Source: Poa pratensis
Lineage: Eukaryota; Streptophyta; Magnoliopsida; Poales; Poaceae
DNA length: 64,000 nt
NCBI GenBank assembly: GCA_947311845.1
Contig: CAMZMU010000027.1
Location: 48,026,094-48,090,093 of the forward strand
Reading direction: 5' to 3'
Shown here: positions 22,736 to 35,285 of the stretch, piece by piece
Numbering within the stretch: the first letter of the stretch is position 1
Layout: each line of letters begins with the position of its first letter
Notes under the pieces: generated by a model
What the model was told of the DNA's origin: nothing
What the model saw: the letters and a program-made list of their open reading frames with translations, nothing else
Database searches by the model: none
Translations under genes and position numbers: made by a program

Positions 22736-24246
22736 CAAGTTCAGGAGATCAATTGTAGTACTTTTCGATTAAAAAAGTTTGTCGAACCCACGAGGAGCTG
22801 AAGGTATTGGTTAGCAAGATTGATAAATAAAACAATAAAAGATGCAAGTGTTTTTGGGATTTTTGGTTGTATAGTTGCAAGAGAATAAAAATGCTAAAAA
22901 TAAATGGTAGCAAGTGAAAGCTCTCAAAGAGAGAAAACCCAATCCTCTTATGTGGCAAGAGGAAAGCTCAAGTGATGTGTAACTTATATGTGGAAAACGT
23001 TCCCGAGGGTTGCATGGATATTGCTAGGCATAGAGATTTATTAAACAAAACGTTGAATATCTTGTCAAGTTTTAATCTTCTTTGGACGGAGCCGTTATTA
23101 GGTATAGCTAAATAAATAAACTAAACCCCTTATGATGGATCATGTGGCCAAGTAAATGACTGAACAAGAATTATTAAGACATAAGTCCCACCATAGCATT
23201 ACACTCTAAGGTCCCCGATACTAATACCCTCATAATGTAACTTCATGACTCGGTCTCAGGTTTACATGTCCTCCCAAGTCTCCCTCAATTCATTACACTA
23301 CGGTGTTCTCCTATGAGCCCATATAGTGAAGTGTTGTGCAGTCGATTCACAACACCATCATAGAATCACATAAAAAGATAAATACTAGACAAAATACCAA
23401 CACATGTCATATATAAATCATTGCCAATTCATCCTATGCCCTCAGGAACATACGGGAACTACTCACAACGTGCAAACATGATATATTCAGTGGCATAAAT
23501 GGTACAACACAATCTGAAAAATATAACTTCACCTCCAAATAATGACAAGTACTCAATCACAAACATGAATAGTAGCACAAGACAAGTATCTAGGGTATAG
23601 CAACTCTCAAACTACGAGGGGAACGGAGTGGATCACGGAGATGATGATGGAGATGGTGCTGGTCTTGATGGTGGTGATGATGTAGAGGCCTCCTCCCACG
23701 CCAAGGAGGAGAGGTGATGACGATGACGATGATTTCCCCCTTCTCCAGAGCTCCGGAGCAGCAGGATCTGATCCCCCACGGAGGGAATCAGGAGTTTCGC
23801 CGCCGCCGCAGCCTCGGATGGACTAGGGAAAATTAGGGCGTAACTATTCGGGCGAGACAAAGGCGTGTTAAAAAGCCTCGAGCGAGGAAGTGCCCGAGGC
23901 TCATTTTAGTTGGCCCCACGCGGCCAAAGAATCTGGTCCGCATGGGCCCCTCTCTTTCGGGCCTCGTGGCTCTCCTCACTTCGATCTTCTTCCCTCTGTT
24001 ATCTCCCGATGAAAAACCAGCTGTGCAATTTTCCTTTTATTATTTGGGTCCCTGTAACTCCTGAAACATTAAAAACAAGAAAAAGGAGGTTTTCTGCCTC
24101 CCAGAAATTAAATACCAAAAATAGGGACTTTGTATGAAAGTCCCAAAATCATCTAAAACATGTAAAAACAATGACAAAACTGTGCCAATAACATTCTAAT
24201 ATGATAATATAAGTTGTATAAATGATGATATAAAATGCACGTATCA
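22736..24246 (-). repeat. 3' LTR of element E (copy 1)
   Basis: In minus sense TGATACGTGC...CTTGGGAGTCATCA. The left flank is GTCAA (22731-22735). On its right the internal side reads, in minus sense, AAGCTTGGGGGAGT, a typical polypurine tract just before a 3' LTR. It is homologous to the solo LTR at 51576-53166. The GC-rich leader region (23630-23960) resembles those of the other Athila-type LTRs here. Confidence 0.85.
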
Positions 24247-26147
24247 ACTCCCCCAAGCTTAAACCTTTACTCGTCCTCGAGTAAGTAAGGACATAGATCA
24301 TTACATGCATCAATGGACTTATGGTTGATAAATAAATACGAGCATTGTATCATCATCATATTCAATTGCAATGTAAGATTAATGAACTAAAACTCATACA
24401 CATAGGGCAACATAAGTAGAAGCTCTAGCAATCACCCCTTACTTTTGAAAGCAAATAACCATTGTATGTTGGACAATTGAATCATACTATTTTTCACATG
24501 CTTTTGCTCTTTATGGCAAGCATTATAATATTTGATACTTTGCTGAAATAAAGACAAGATAAATCTCATTGGATAACAAGTTCAAAGAAGACAAATGAAA
24601 AGATATATAAAAATTGTATTCAACCTTGCTTCACTAGTAACTAGTGCAAACTTTAGTCATGGATATTTCAATCAAGTTCCTATGCTCTATACAACCTTTA
24701 TCTTACACTTTCCATGGCTAACTGAATTTTAGGTGCCTTCCTTTTCATACACTTTCAAGAGCATAAGTATTGAAATATCCATGATCATTAATTTGCTCAA
24801 AAGATACTAGATTCTAACAAGAGTGTTTCATATCCTTTTCATTAACCCTTCCTAACTTTTTTCCTACAAGACTATATCTCAACCTTAAACTATTAATTTT
24901 CAAGTCATATTGACTCATTCTCTTTCTTATTTTATAATGAGATAATTCTACAATTGTCCAACATACTCAAGTTAATTAAATTCAAGGCAAGATGTGACTG
25001 AAACCTCTAAATATGCCACGCTCATTTACATGAGTGTTACCCATAAATATCCAAACAAGAGAATCATGGATGACACCATACTTTAATATTCATTGATAAA
25101 CCACAAGATAGGGATACATGATAATGCTCCATGAGCTCACACACGCCTAAGAGATATTGATAACTAAATGATAAAAGCAAAACACACCATGACTAGATAG
25201 ATATGATAAACTAATAAAGATAAAGACTAGGTTGAACTCCCCCAAGCTTGACGTTTTGCTAGAGCTTCCTTGCTGCAGCCTCTTCTTTCTCATATTCCTC
25301 CTCCCATTCAGCCATCTTCCATGGGAAAGGCCTTCCATCACGGAAAGATGTAGGTGGATCATTATACCTGAGGGTGGCAGCTGCTGCAATCTTCTTGAAG
25401 CGTTCTTCATACTCGCAGTTCTGGTTCTCTACATCCCACATAAAGCATTGGAACTTCTCCAACTTCTCGATGACGTCCTTGTACCTTTCTTCCAGATCTT
25501 CAAGCCTCTCCTTGTACTCTTCAACCTTTTTCTCCAGCTCCAGGTTCATGAAGTGATGATCATCAAGGCTGCGTTCAACAACAGTGCCATACCTGAAGGT
25601 TTGTCCTCCAGATCATCCAGCCTTTCCTCCACTGTGCCGGTGGTCTTGGGAGCCTTCACCTCCTCCACGAGCATCACGCCCTCCTTGAAGGACACGGTCT
25701 TTGGCGGTGCCATCACGGAGTTGAAGTAGTGGTTCACAACACCTCCCTTGGGGAGCTCTCCCCCTCTTGGTTGGATCCGGAGCAAGACATGGCTAAAACC
25801 TGACAGATAGAAACAACAAAAGCAAAGATCGCTCGAGAACGCTCGGTGCGAGATTAGATCGGCGGAGAGGGGATATATTGACGGTTTTTAGGTCAAGACG
25901 AAGCGTCGGAGCCAAAAACGAGACGAAAAGGGACTTCGAGGGGAAAAGGAGTGGGCCCACGTGGGCCACGTGGCCAAGGAGTGGGACCCCTTCTTTCCTT
26001 CCTCGGGTCTCCGCTCCTTCCAGTTTTCTTGTCTCACACGTTAATTTCCATAAAAAATGACTTCCGTAAAAAAATACGCAATTCCGAGAAACTTTCCAAC
26101 ACTAAAGTTACCTTTATTGATTTAGGGTTTCTGAAACTGCACGACCT
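24247..26147 (-). mobile_element. Internal region of element E (Athila-like, minus)
   Basis: Non-coding AT-rich 3' part (24247-25220), then a coiled-coil ORF relic (25259-25790) and upstream GC-rich sequence with a minus TATA (AATATATCC, 25873-25879). It is cut at 26147 by insertion of B. No gag core, protease, RT or integrase is seen. Confidence 0.6.
25259..25790 (-). pseudogene. Frameshifted coiled-coil ORF in element E
   Basis: The start codon at 25790 (minus) opens MSCSGSNQEGESSPREVL, then stops. The frame beginning 25785 carries MAPPKTVSFKEGVMLVEEVK and ends in the ATGA overlap at 25546-25549, where the next frame starts (MNLELEKKVEEYKERLEDLE) and runs to 25259. Two single-base shifts therefore break one ORF of about 175 codons. 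The second half is a strong heptad-type coiled coil rich in E, K and L, ending in an acidic EEEYEKEEAAARKL tail. No known domain is recognised. It lies about 80 bases downstream of a TATA box in the same sense and could be a family-specific structural protein. The function is unknown. Confidence 0.6.
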
Positions 26148-26859
26148 TGATACGTCTCCAACGTATCCATAATTTCTGATGTTCCATGTTTATATTATAC
26201 CAATTACTACATGTTTTATTTACACTTTATATCATTTTTATGCATTTTCTGGGACTAACCTATTAACAAGATGCCATAGTGACAGTTCCTGTTTTCTGCT
26301 GTTTTTGTATTCCAGAAAAGTTGTTCTGGAAATATTCTCGGAATTGGACGAAACAAAAGCCCAGGTCCCTATTTTTCTGTCATGTACACGGAGTCCGAAG
26401 GAGAGACGAAGAGGGGCCGAGGCAGCCTCACCATATAGTGGCGTGGCCCCACCTTCTACCAACGCCGCCCCTTCGCCTATAAATTCATCTATTCGGAAAA
26501 CCCTAGGGACCCGAGCCATATTCCACGAAAAGTTCCAGAGCTGCCGCCGCCGTCAACCCTAACTCGGGAGGGTTTTGAAGCTCTTCCCGGCACCCTGTCG
26601 GAGAGGGGAATCATCACCGGAGGGCTCTACATCGCCATGCCTGCCTACGGAGTGATGTGAAAGTAGTTCATCCTTCGACGCAAGCACTCTTCCATCTCCC
26701 TTCAACAACACTTTTCCTGGCGCCGTTGACACCTTCAGAAGTGTCTTCATCTCCTACTGGTTTGATAACCTTGGTTTCATACCGAGGGAAAACTTGCTGC
26801 TACACTCATCATACCTTCCTCTTGGGGTCTCCCAACGAACGTGTGCCTTGCACGTATCA
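26148..26859 (+). repeat. 5' LTR of element B (with internal deletion)
   Basis: 712 bp, starting TGATACGTC and ending CACGTATCA. After AGTAGTTCATC (about 26671) it jumps to sequence that lies near the end of the LTRs of C, so about 0.7 kb of U5-side sequence is missing relative to the C LTR. Confidence 0.8.
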
Positions 26860-26870
26860 AGCACTTTTTC

Positions 26871-26888
26871 TGGCGCCGTTGTCGGGGA
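26871..26888 (+). other. Primer-binding site of element B
   Basis: TGGCGCCGTTGTCGGGGA, a tRNA-Asp-type Athila PBS. A second PBS-like copy, TGGCACCGTTGCCGGGGA, lies about 68 bp downstream (near 26939), both preceded by CACTTTTTC. Confidence 0.8.
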
Positions 26889-27109
26889 AAGGAGGTACTT
26901 CTGGAAGCTCTTGAACTCCCTGCAACAGCACTTTTTCTGGCACCGTTGCCGGGGAGGTCAAGCCTTCTGCAAGGGGAGTCTGTCACTTCCAATCTCTTTA
27001 CTTTGTTATTGTCTTGCTTAGTTTATTTTTATTTTGTCTTATTTGCTTCTTTTTATCAAAAACACAAAAAAATTAGTTACTTGCCTCTAGTTTATTTTCA
27101 GCTTTTATC

Positions 27110-27985
27110 ATGTCTAGTTTTATTCCTGTTACTATGTCACCTGAGGAATTGATCTTCACTTTTAAAGAAGGGGGTGAGGAGAGTTTTAAAGAAGCTTGGT
27201 CTAGAATTTTTGATTCTTATGGTAAAACTGAGCCTAAAATGACTTTAAGTTTGCTTCTTAGTAGCTTCTACTTTGGGCTAGTTCTTTGTTGTAGATATGC
27301 TTTGGATGCTGTAGTGGGAGAAGATTTCCTTCACTGTGATGGGGATCAAGCTTTTAATGCCATGAAAAAGTTTATTGCATCTTCTAGCTCAACTAATAAA
27401 TTTGATTCAGCCCTTGTGAGCATTCATGCTAGATTAAACACTCTTGAGACAAATATATCTTATTTAAAAGAAGGTTATAATCAGATTCGTGAATATTATG
27501 ACTACGTTCCAGTAAATTTTGAACCTTCAATGTGGATCCCCACAGTAAAGGTTGCCATTAGTGGTGAAACTTTCTATGCTCGTTGTGATATTATGTCTGA
27601 ATTTTGTCTTATGCCTAAAGATATTTATGAATCTTTGAATCTTTGGGGACTTACTAAAGGTGGAGAAGAAATAACTCTTACTGATAACACCACTATATTA
27701 CCCATTGGGGTAGCTGAAGGAGTGTTTACAAAGTTTTTGGGAAGAACGGTATCCACTTATTATCTTGTTATTGAATGTGTAGGAACATGACAAATTACAC
27801 TTGGAAGATCTCTGCTAAAACTCTTGGGAGCAACAATAGATGTGGGGAAGGGCACTCTGAATTTTACCTCCTCGCCAGGATGCGGTCATGTATTCCCTAA
27901 ACCCAAGAGTAAGACTAAGGGTAAGAAAAGTAAACGTAAGGCTCCTGGTAATAATTTGGATGCTTCTTCACTTGGAAACACTTGA
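27110..27985 (+). pseudogene. Shortened gag-protease ORF of element B
   Basis: A 226-codon frame from 27110 ends at a TGA (27788-27790), but the same frame continues with QITLGRSLLKLLGATID to a natural stop at 27983-27985. The first 100 or so residues are an abbreviated gag-like region without a zinc knuckle. Residues 140-226 plus the continuation look like a retropepsin fold: CDIMSEFCLMPKDIYESLNL corresponds to the CDLGASxSxLPK motif of Athila proteases but has lost the Gly after the Asp. LGRSLL corresponds to the LGRPFL motif. The C-terminus is basic and ends DASSLGNT, matching DASSLDNT at the end of the C protease. There is no RT downstream. Premature stop plus damaged active site: inactive. 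Confidence 0.75.
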
Positions 27986-29660
27986 TTTTCACTTTCCGCG
28001 CCTAGCTGAAAGGCGTTAAAGAAAAGCGCTTATGGGAGACAACCCATGTTTTATTTCTAATTTTTTCTCTTATTTTGAGTCAAGGAGCTTGCTTACTTCT
28101 GTAACAACTCCTTTGTATCTTTATTTATCACATTGTTGTGCCAAGTAAAGTCTCTAGTGAAAGTTGATGCTAGATTTGGATTTCTGCGCAGGACAGATTT
28201 TTGCTGTCCACCGTTTTGAGCTGTATACACTCCATAAAAAATGAAAAATTCTGAAAAATTCATGCGTGATCCTTAGATATGTACGCAACTTTCATTAGTT
28301 TTGAGTTTTCTGATCTGAGCAACTTAAGTGCCTCGAAAAAATTCGTCTTTACGACTGTTCTGTTTTTGACAGATTCTGCCTTTTATTTTGCATTCTCTCT
28401 TTTACTGTGTTTGAGTGGATTTCTTTGCTCCACAAAACATCAGTGGCTGTAGCTAATGTCCAGAAGTATTGGTGATGATTGTGTCCTTACAGAACATGTG
28501 AATTTTTTATTATGCACTAACCCTCTAATGAGAATTACTTGAGTTTGGTGTGAAGGAAGTTTTCAAGGATCAAGAGAGGAGAATGATATAATGATCAAGA
28601 AGAGTGAAAAGCCTAAGCTTGGGGATGCCCCCGTGGTCACCCAAGCATATTTCAAGAAGACTCAAGCGTCTAAGCTTGGGGATGCCCAAGGCATCCCCTT
28701 CTTCATCAACAACTTATCAGGTCATCTCTAGTGAAACTATATTTTAATTCTTTCACATCTTATGTGCTTTACTTGGAGCGTCTGTGTGCTTTTATTTTTG
28801 CTTTGTTATTTTCATTTTCTGAATAAATTGGATCCTAGCATTCTTGTGTGGGAGAGAGACACGCTCCGCTTTTTCATATGAATACTCATATTCTTCACTT
28901 ATATTTGTTGAGTATTCTTGTCTAGCTACTGCAATGCTTTTAGCTCCTGTTTTTCATGCATCTCTTGTTCAGAGCTGTTAGTTCTTGTAGAGAAGTACTC
29001 TCTTGTTTCATTGTGAATTATTTGGAGAGTTTTGTTGAAATAAGTTGATTGGTGTTTTGGAAACAGAAAATGCTACATGTGGTAGATGGTATATGAAAAG
29101 ACATACTCATTCTTGTAGATCATTGTCTTGGATAATTTGATGCTTTGCAATTGTTTTGAGCTCTCAAGTAGATTGTTTAAGCTCTTGCATCATGTAGTTA
29201 AAACCTATTAGTGGAGAACTACCGTAGAGCTTGTTGAAATTTGGTTTGCATGTTTGGTATCTCTAAGGTCTAGATATTTTCTGGTAAAAGTGTTTGAGTA
29301 ACAAGGAAGACAGTGTAGAGTCTTATAATGCTTGCAATATGTTTTCATGTAAGTCTTGCTGTACCGTTGATATCGTGTTTGCTTCAAACAACCTTGCTAG
29401 CCTAAACTCTGTACTGAGAGGGAATGCTTCTCGTGCATCCAAACCTTGAGCCAAAACCCATGCCATTTGTGTCCACCATAACTACCTATTATGTGGTATT
29501 TCCTGCCATTCCAAGTAAATACTTCATGTGCTACCTTTAAACTATTCAAAACTATTATCTCTTATTTGTGTCAATGTTTTATAGCTCATGAGGAAGTTAT
29601 GTGGAGTTTTCTATCAACCTTGTCATTTACTCATGACAGACTTTCACCAATGGACTAGTG
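27986..29660 (+). other. Non-coding 3' region of element B, first part
   Basis: It opens with CGCGCCTAGCTGAAAGGCGTTAAAGAAAAGCGC-type sequence shared with C (near 44780-44815). It contains two copies of the PPT-like motif TAAGCTTGGGGATGCCC (about 28614 and 28670). No gene is seen. Confidence 0.6.
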
Positions 29661-30029
29661 GCATATACATCCGCTTATCCAATAATTTGCAAAAAGAGCT
29701 GGCAAATGGGGTGCCCAGTCCCAATTAATTACAACTATAACCGTTAATTCTCTTCACATGTTTGCCATGATTTATCAAAGCAATTTCAAATGTTAAACAT
29801 TTAAATAGGCACTCCTCCATGGTATGTGATTGTTGGAAGGCACCCGAGGATTCGGTTAGCCATGGCTTGTGTAAGCAAAGGTTGGGAGGAGTGTCATACC
29901 AATTTATAAATCATGTGTAAACAAAAGAGAAGAGGGATGATCTACCCTTGGGTAGAAATAACGTCCTTCATGGGAGCCGCTCTTGAAAGTCTGGTGACAA
30001 GGGGGATAGTGCCCACTGCCATTCGTTGA
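29661..30029 (+). pseudogene. Conserved 3' ORF of element B (broken counterpart of 42783-43157)
   Basis: Same sense as gag-protease. The frame with TPPWYVIVGRHPRIRLAMAC, then FMGAALESLV, ends IVPTAIR-stop at 30027-30029 and is nearly the same as the intact 124-residue frame in element C. Here it has an internal stop after CHTNL and frame changes in its first half. Conservation of the protein-like block in two separate insertions suggests a real product in the source family. The function is unknown. Confidence 0.6.
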
Positions 30030-30612
30030 CAACAACAAACACCTCTCAAAAACTTACTTTATGCTCTCTATATGATTTCAAAAACTTAAAAAGCTCTAGC
30101 ACATGATTTAATCCCTGCTTCCCTCTGCGAAGGGCCTTTCTTTTACTTTATGTTGAGTCAGTTTACCTACTTCTTTCTATCTCAGAAGCAAACACTTGTG
30201 TCAACTTTGTGTGCAACAATTCTTATATGCTTACTTATTGCACTTATATTACTTTGTGTTGACAATTATCCATGAGATATACATGTTGAAAGTTGAAAGC
30301 AATTGCTGAAACTTAAATCTTCCTATGTGTTGCTTCAATGCCTTTTACTTAGAATCTATTGCTTTATGAGTTAACTCTTATGCAAAACTTTTTGATGCTT
30401 GTCTTGAAAGTACTATTCATGAAAAGTTTTTGCTTATATGATTCAGTTGTTTACTCTTTATCTATTGTTAGCAAACTATAGAGTCACTTCATTCATACAT
30501 GAGCCTTGCAATATTATTTGATCAAGATTGTGTGAGCATGTCTCCTCAGAAATTATTTTGTTGTTATCGTTTTACCTACTCGAGGACGAGTAGAACTAAG
30601 CTTGGGGATGCT
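30030..30612 (+). other. Non-coding 3' region of element B and polypurine tract
   Basis: AT-rich, no ORF of note. It ends ACTCGAGGACGAGTAGAACTAA and the polypurine tract AAGCTTGGGGATGC immediately before the 3' LTR start at 30613. Confidence 0.65.
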
Positions 30613-31487
30613 TGATACGTCTCCAACGTATCCATAATTTCTGATGTTCCATGCTTATATTATACCAATTGCTACATGTTTTATTTACACTTTATATCAT
30701 TTTTATGCATTTTCTGGGACTAACCTATTAACAAGATGCCACAGTGCCAGTTCCTGTTTTCTGCTGTTTTTGTATTCAGAAAAGTTGTTCTGGAATATTC
30801 TCGGAATTGGACGAAACAAAAGCCCAGTCCCTATTTTTCTGTCACGTACACGGAGTCCGAAGGATTGACGAAGAGGGGCGCCGAGGCAGCCTCACCATAT
30901 GGTGGCGCGGCCCCACCTTCTGCCGCGCCGCCATGTGGTGAGGGCACCTCGGGTGCCCACCGACGCCGCCCCTTCGCCTATAAATTCATCTATTCGGGAA
31001 AACCCTAGGGACCCAAGCCATATTCCGCGAAAAGTTCCAGAGCCGCCGCCGTCAACCCTAACTCGGGAGGGTTCTGAAGCTCTTCCTGGCACCCTCGCGG
31101 AGAGGGGAATCATCACCGGAGGGCTCTACATCGCCATGCCTATCTCCGGAGTGATGTGTGAGTAGTTCATCTTGGACTATGGTTCCATAGCAGTAGCTGG
31201 ATGGTTGTCTTCTCCTCTTGTGCCATCATGTTTAGATCTTGTGAGCTGCCTATCATGATCAAGATCATATTATTGAAATGCTACATGTTGTGTTTACTGG
31301 GATCCGATGAATATTGAGTACTATGTCAAGAGATTATTGAATTATCATGTATATGTTATTTATGATCTCGCATGCTCTCCGTTACTAGTAGATGCTCTGG
31401 CCAAGTTGATGCTTGTAACTCCAAGAGGGAGTATTTATGCTAGATAGTGGGTTCAGTCTCCATTTAATCTGGGGGAGTGATGCATGT
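30613..31487 (+). repeat. 3' LTR of element B, first part
   Basis: It starts TGATACGTCTCCAACGTATC and continues as in the LTRs of C (MITE-free, GC-rich leader 30840-31120). It is interrupted at 31487 by D. A further 16 bp (TGACAGCAACCTCTAA, from 39415) continue it beyond D. Confidence 0.85.
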
Positions 31488-32959
31488 AAAATGCATACAT
31501 GAACTTTGCACTATATTACTTGTATTCCAATCATATTTGCATCATATAAGGGTTATATCAATGTTTTATAATGATTTTTCGAAAATTTCATGATTTTCCT
31601 ATTTTATGGAATTAACCCTGCGCAGGCAGAAAACCCTATTTTCCATATTTTAATGTTTTAGGGACCCAAACGACGTCCAAATGACTTGGAAATTTACGAG
31701 CATCAGTTTTTGGAAGGAAGAAGACTTGGGTGCGAAGGAAGCAAATAAGCGGAGGCCCGAGGCCCAAAAGAGGGTGGCCCACGCGGCCAAGGAATCTGGT
31801 CACGTGGGACCCACCATCTCGAGCCTCGAGGCTCCGTTGTCATCGATCTTTTTGCCCACGACTCCGTCTTGACCTAAAACCGACTATAAAAATAGTCCCC
31901 GACGCCCTTCGGAAACACAGAAACCACGAAATAGAGACCTGGAGCTGCAGATTGGAGGGGAAACTCCGGCGGGGCGCTGCCGGGGTGGTCTCCATCTTCT
32001 CCAACGACTTCTCCACCGTCTCCATGATGAAGAGGGAGTAGTCCACCCCTGGACTTGGGTTTGTGGTGGTAACTTGATCTAATCTCTCTATGTATGATCA
32101 TTGTTGAAGTCCATATGATGTGCCTTGCATAAGTATGGATCTATCTATGTAATTCCTATGGTGGATATTGTGGTATGAGATGATATTTGTTATGCATTTA
32201 CTATTGTGTTGGAAATTTTATGACTTGTCATACTTTGAAGATATTCTATGATGCATGTGATGGTTTGATTTATGCATAATGCCTTGTTTATCCATGTCAT
32301 GAGGTGATTGACACCACCAAGTGTAGATAGACGAGAGATTTGTGGGCATACACACGAAATATGAATCATTGCACTAGTGTTTAGAATATTGTTCATTAAG
32401 AAGTATGATGTGTGTGGGTATAGGATGGCCGATGTGACACGGCATATGTATTGAGTGACACATGAATATAGCCCAACATCCTTTATCTGGGGTAAAAAGA
32501 AAGAGTATGATGTGGGAGTGACAGCAACCACGCTAGCCTTACGAGGGTGACCTAGCAACACAAATGAGTATTTCTTTCAACTATGTGTTTTAGGACATAT
32601 AGCTGTCATAAAAGCTACCATTAAAACATGACAATTATGTGTACTTTATCTATAACATGATAATCATCGTAGACGAGAGAGAGGGTTAAGTGAACCCATG
32701 TCCATTGTTCCTATAAGAGAAAACTTTTGTCTTGTCCTCTTGCATTGAAGAGGATTGGGACACTTTTATATTCTTGGTTTGTTACATTAAATTTCCATCC
32801 ATTAAATTAACCACCTTTTTCTTTAAACTTGTTTAGTGCATAATCAACTAAAACTTGTGACACTTTAGTTGTAGGGAATAGATTCTTGCTCCTGCGGATC
32901 GGTACCTTACTTCCACATTGAGAGGTGCTATAGCGATCCCCTGCTCTTGGGGGTTATCA
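31488..32959 (+). repeat. 5' LTR of element D
   Basis: 1472 bp, TG...CA. TATA box CTATAAAAATAG at about 31884. It is homologous to 35269-35285 plus 37914-39409. Confidence 0.9.
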
Positions 32960-35268
32960 AGTACTTTTCTTTGTGTCCTCTTTCTGTAACAAGAGTCTTA
33001 TTTTTTAGTTTAGTTTCTGGAATTTTTAATAAAGTGCCAAGTTTTACCTATTTTGGTTTGAAAAAGTTGCTTATAGCGTTCGGAGATTTTATTCCTGCAC
33101 GAATCTGTACACGGTATGATTTTTAATTCTTATTCTGTAATTCCGAATGAGCTCATATTTAAAATGTAGTTATAACTTTTCATCCTCTGTATGCATGAAT
33201 ATTTTCGGAATTTTTCGACAAAGTTTGGTAGGGTAGAAAAATATGTTTTGCTGCTGCTGTTTTTTGGACAGATTCTGTCCCATTTTGTTTGATGCATGCT
33301 TTGAACTTTTAACTTGAATAATTTTATCCAATTGAGTTTATGAGTAAGCATACAACATTATACACTTTCTGTACATTCATATGAATTTTTGTTCAAGGAT
33401 TATATGCAGCAAGAAATTTATTTATTTACCACTACTAATGCAACCCCACAGAAAAGAAATGGGAGAAACGGTGTTTTGAAGTTTTTTCACAAGGATTGGA
33501 GGAGATGCACCAAGAGCTATCCAAGGATGGTGAAGACCATAAGCTTGGGGATGTGAAGACAAACCCACTGGACCTACACACTCTCGGTTTGCACACGTCT
33601 AACTTCTGTTTTTCGATCGAAACACTTTATCGCATAAACTTGGAGCGTCTTTTTGTTTTGGTTTGATTTTTATTTTGTGAGACCGCCACACTATCATTTA
33701 TATATGAAAGAGATACTGGAAATATGGGTTGAACTATGTTGGATGCTATTATAAGATTGGGAAAAGGGATGTTTGAGTTGATTTTAAAAGATACATATAG
33801 TTGCATGATTCATGAGCTTGTTAATAAGTAATAATTTGCAAGTGCTTTATCAAGAGCTATCTTTTATTCATGTTTTGATGCTGATTGTTATTTTACTTTG
33901 TTTAACATGGATTAGTTAGTTCTATGGACACTCATGCATGCATTTAGATGGTCAAACTTTCTCCCTCTTGCTAGCCCAAAAACTCCAACAAGTAAAAACT
34001 TGTTTCCAACACCTTCAACCAAAGTTATTCCAGTGAGTCCATCATATCTACCTATTAGCTTTATGCTATTCTGAGTATGTTTATCATGTTATTTTATGTT
34101 ATCTATACCTCTGAATGAAAATGTTTATGTTATTGATTGTTATGGGAAAAGTTGGTTATATAGCTCTCACGAACTTGATGCACACTTTACTTTTATTGCA
34201 TTAATAAAACATGACCCATTGTGAATAAAATTATGATGTTGTGGGCTTGACAAATGTCCTGGGTTGGGAGTTAGCTCATATGTGATGTCACATGGAAAGC
34301 TTTCAACATGCTCTTAATTTCATTTAGTTGATATCATGTACTTTTTTATGGATGCTTATCATGGGTGAAATAAATGTGGATATAAAGTAAGTTTAAATGA
34401 GTTTGTATAAATGGTTAGAGAGACGGCTGGGCCGCTAATCTAAGGCATGCATTATTCATGGTGGAAATTTACTTACATACTATGGTCAACCATCAGTAAT
34501 ACACCTTACAATAAAAAGCTATTCCAATGGAAAATAAAAATGGTGTTGAGGTTGTTCATTTTGTTTGTTTTTCTTGTCATTTTGATATGGGCTTGATCCA
34601 TATCCTGGGACAAAGAGGTACCCCAGTTGACGCTCTTAATGATACTATTATTACTTACAATGATATTTAACTTGAACTTGTTTTGTGTCCCAAGTTGAGT
34701 AACACATGGTGTAGGTACTTGTATTCAAGGGGCATGAGACATTCAACATATACTTTGTCAAGCACACTACTCATATTTGCTTTCAGTTTAAACTTTAATC
34801 ATTCAAGATGCTATGATAGGGGTAATGAGAGCTTGACACCAAGGATTACCACATTGCAATCATTAACTTAAGTAAAAGAGTTTGGAAGTTAGATGAAACT
34901 TATGCATTCTTTACCTCTACTCACATATATATCTTTCCAAAGTGTCCACCTTTTATATTCAGATTTTCATCAATAACTCTATGACCATTGTATGATGTTC
35001 TTACTTATCATTATGCATACATGTGGTACATATTACTTTCTTTCATGTTACACTTTGTGAATTATCATTGAACATCCTTGCATTAAATACTTGATATCAC
35101 TTCATAAACTATCTTGCATATTGCTACTCCTTTTAAGAATGAATCATTTGACTCTATGTAGCAATAGTAATCATCTTTGATATCCATTATTAGTATTAAA
35201 TTGCAAAGTCCATGTTAATTTTATCACCTTCATACTCGAGGACGAGTATTGGTTAAGCTTGGAGATGT
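32960..35268 (+). other. Internal region of element D, non-coding
   Basis: AT-rich. The first 930 bp or so are an inverted copy of 1-935 in element A, including a PPT-like CATAAGCTTGGGGATG at about 33538. No convincing gene on either strand. Confidence 0.7.
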
Positions 35269-35285
35269 TGATGCATGTAAAATGC

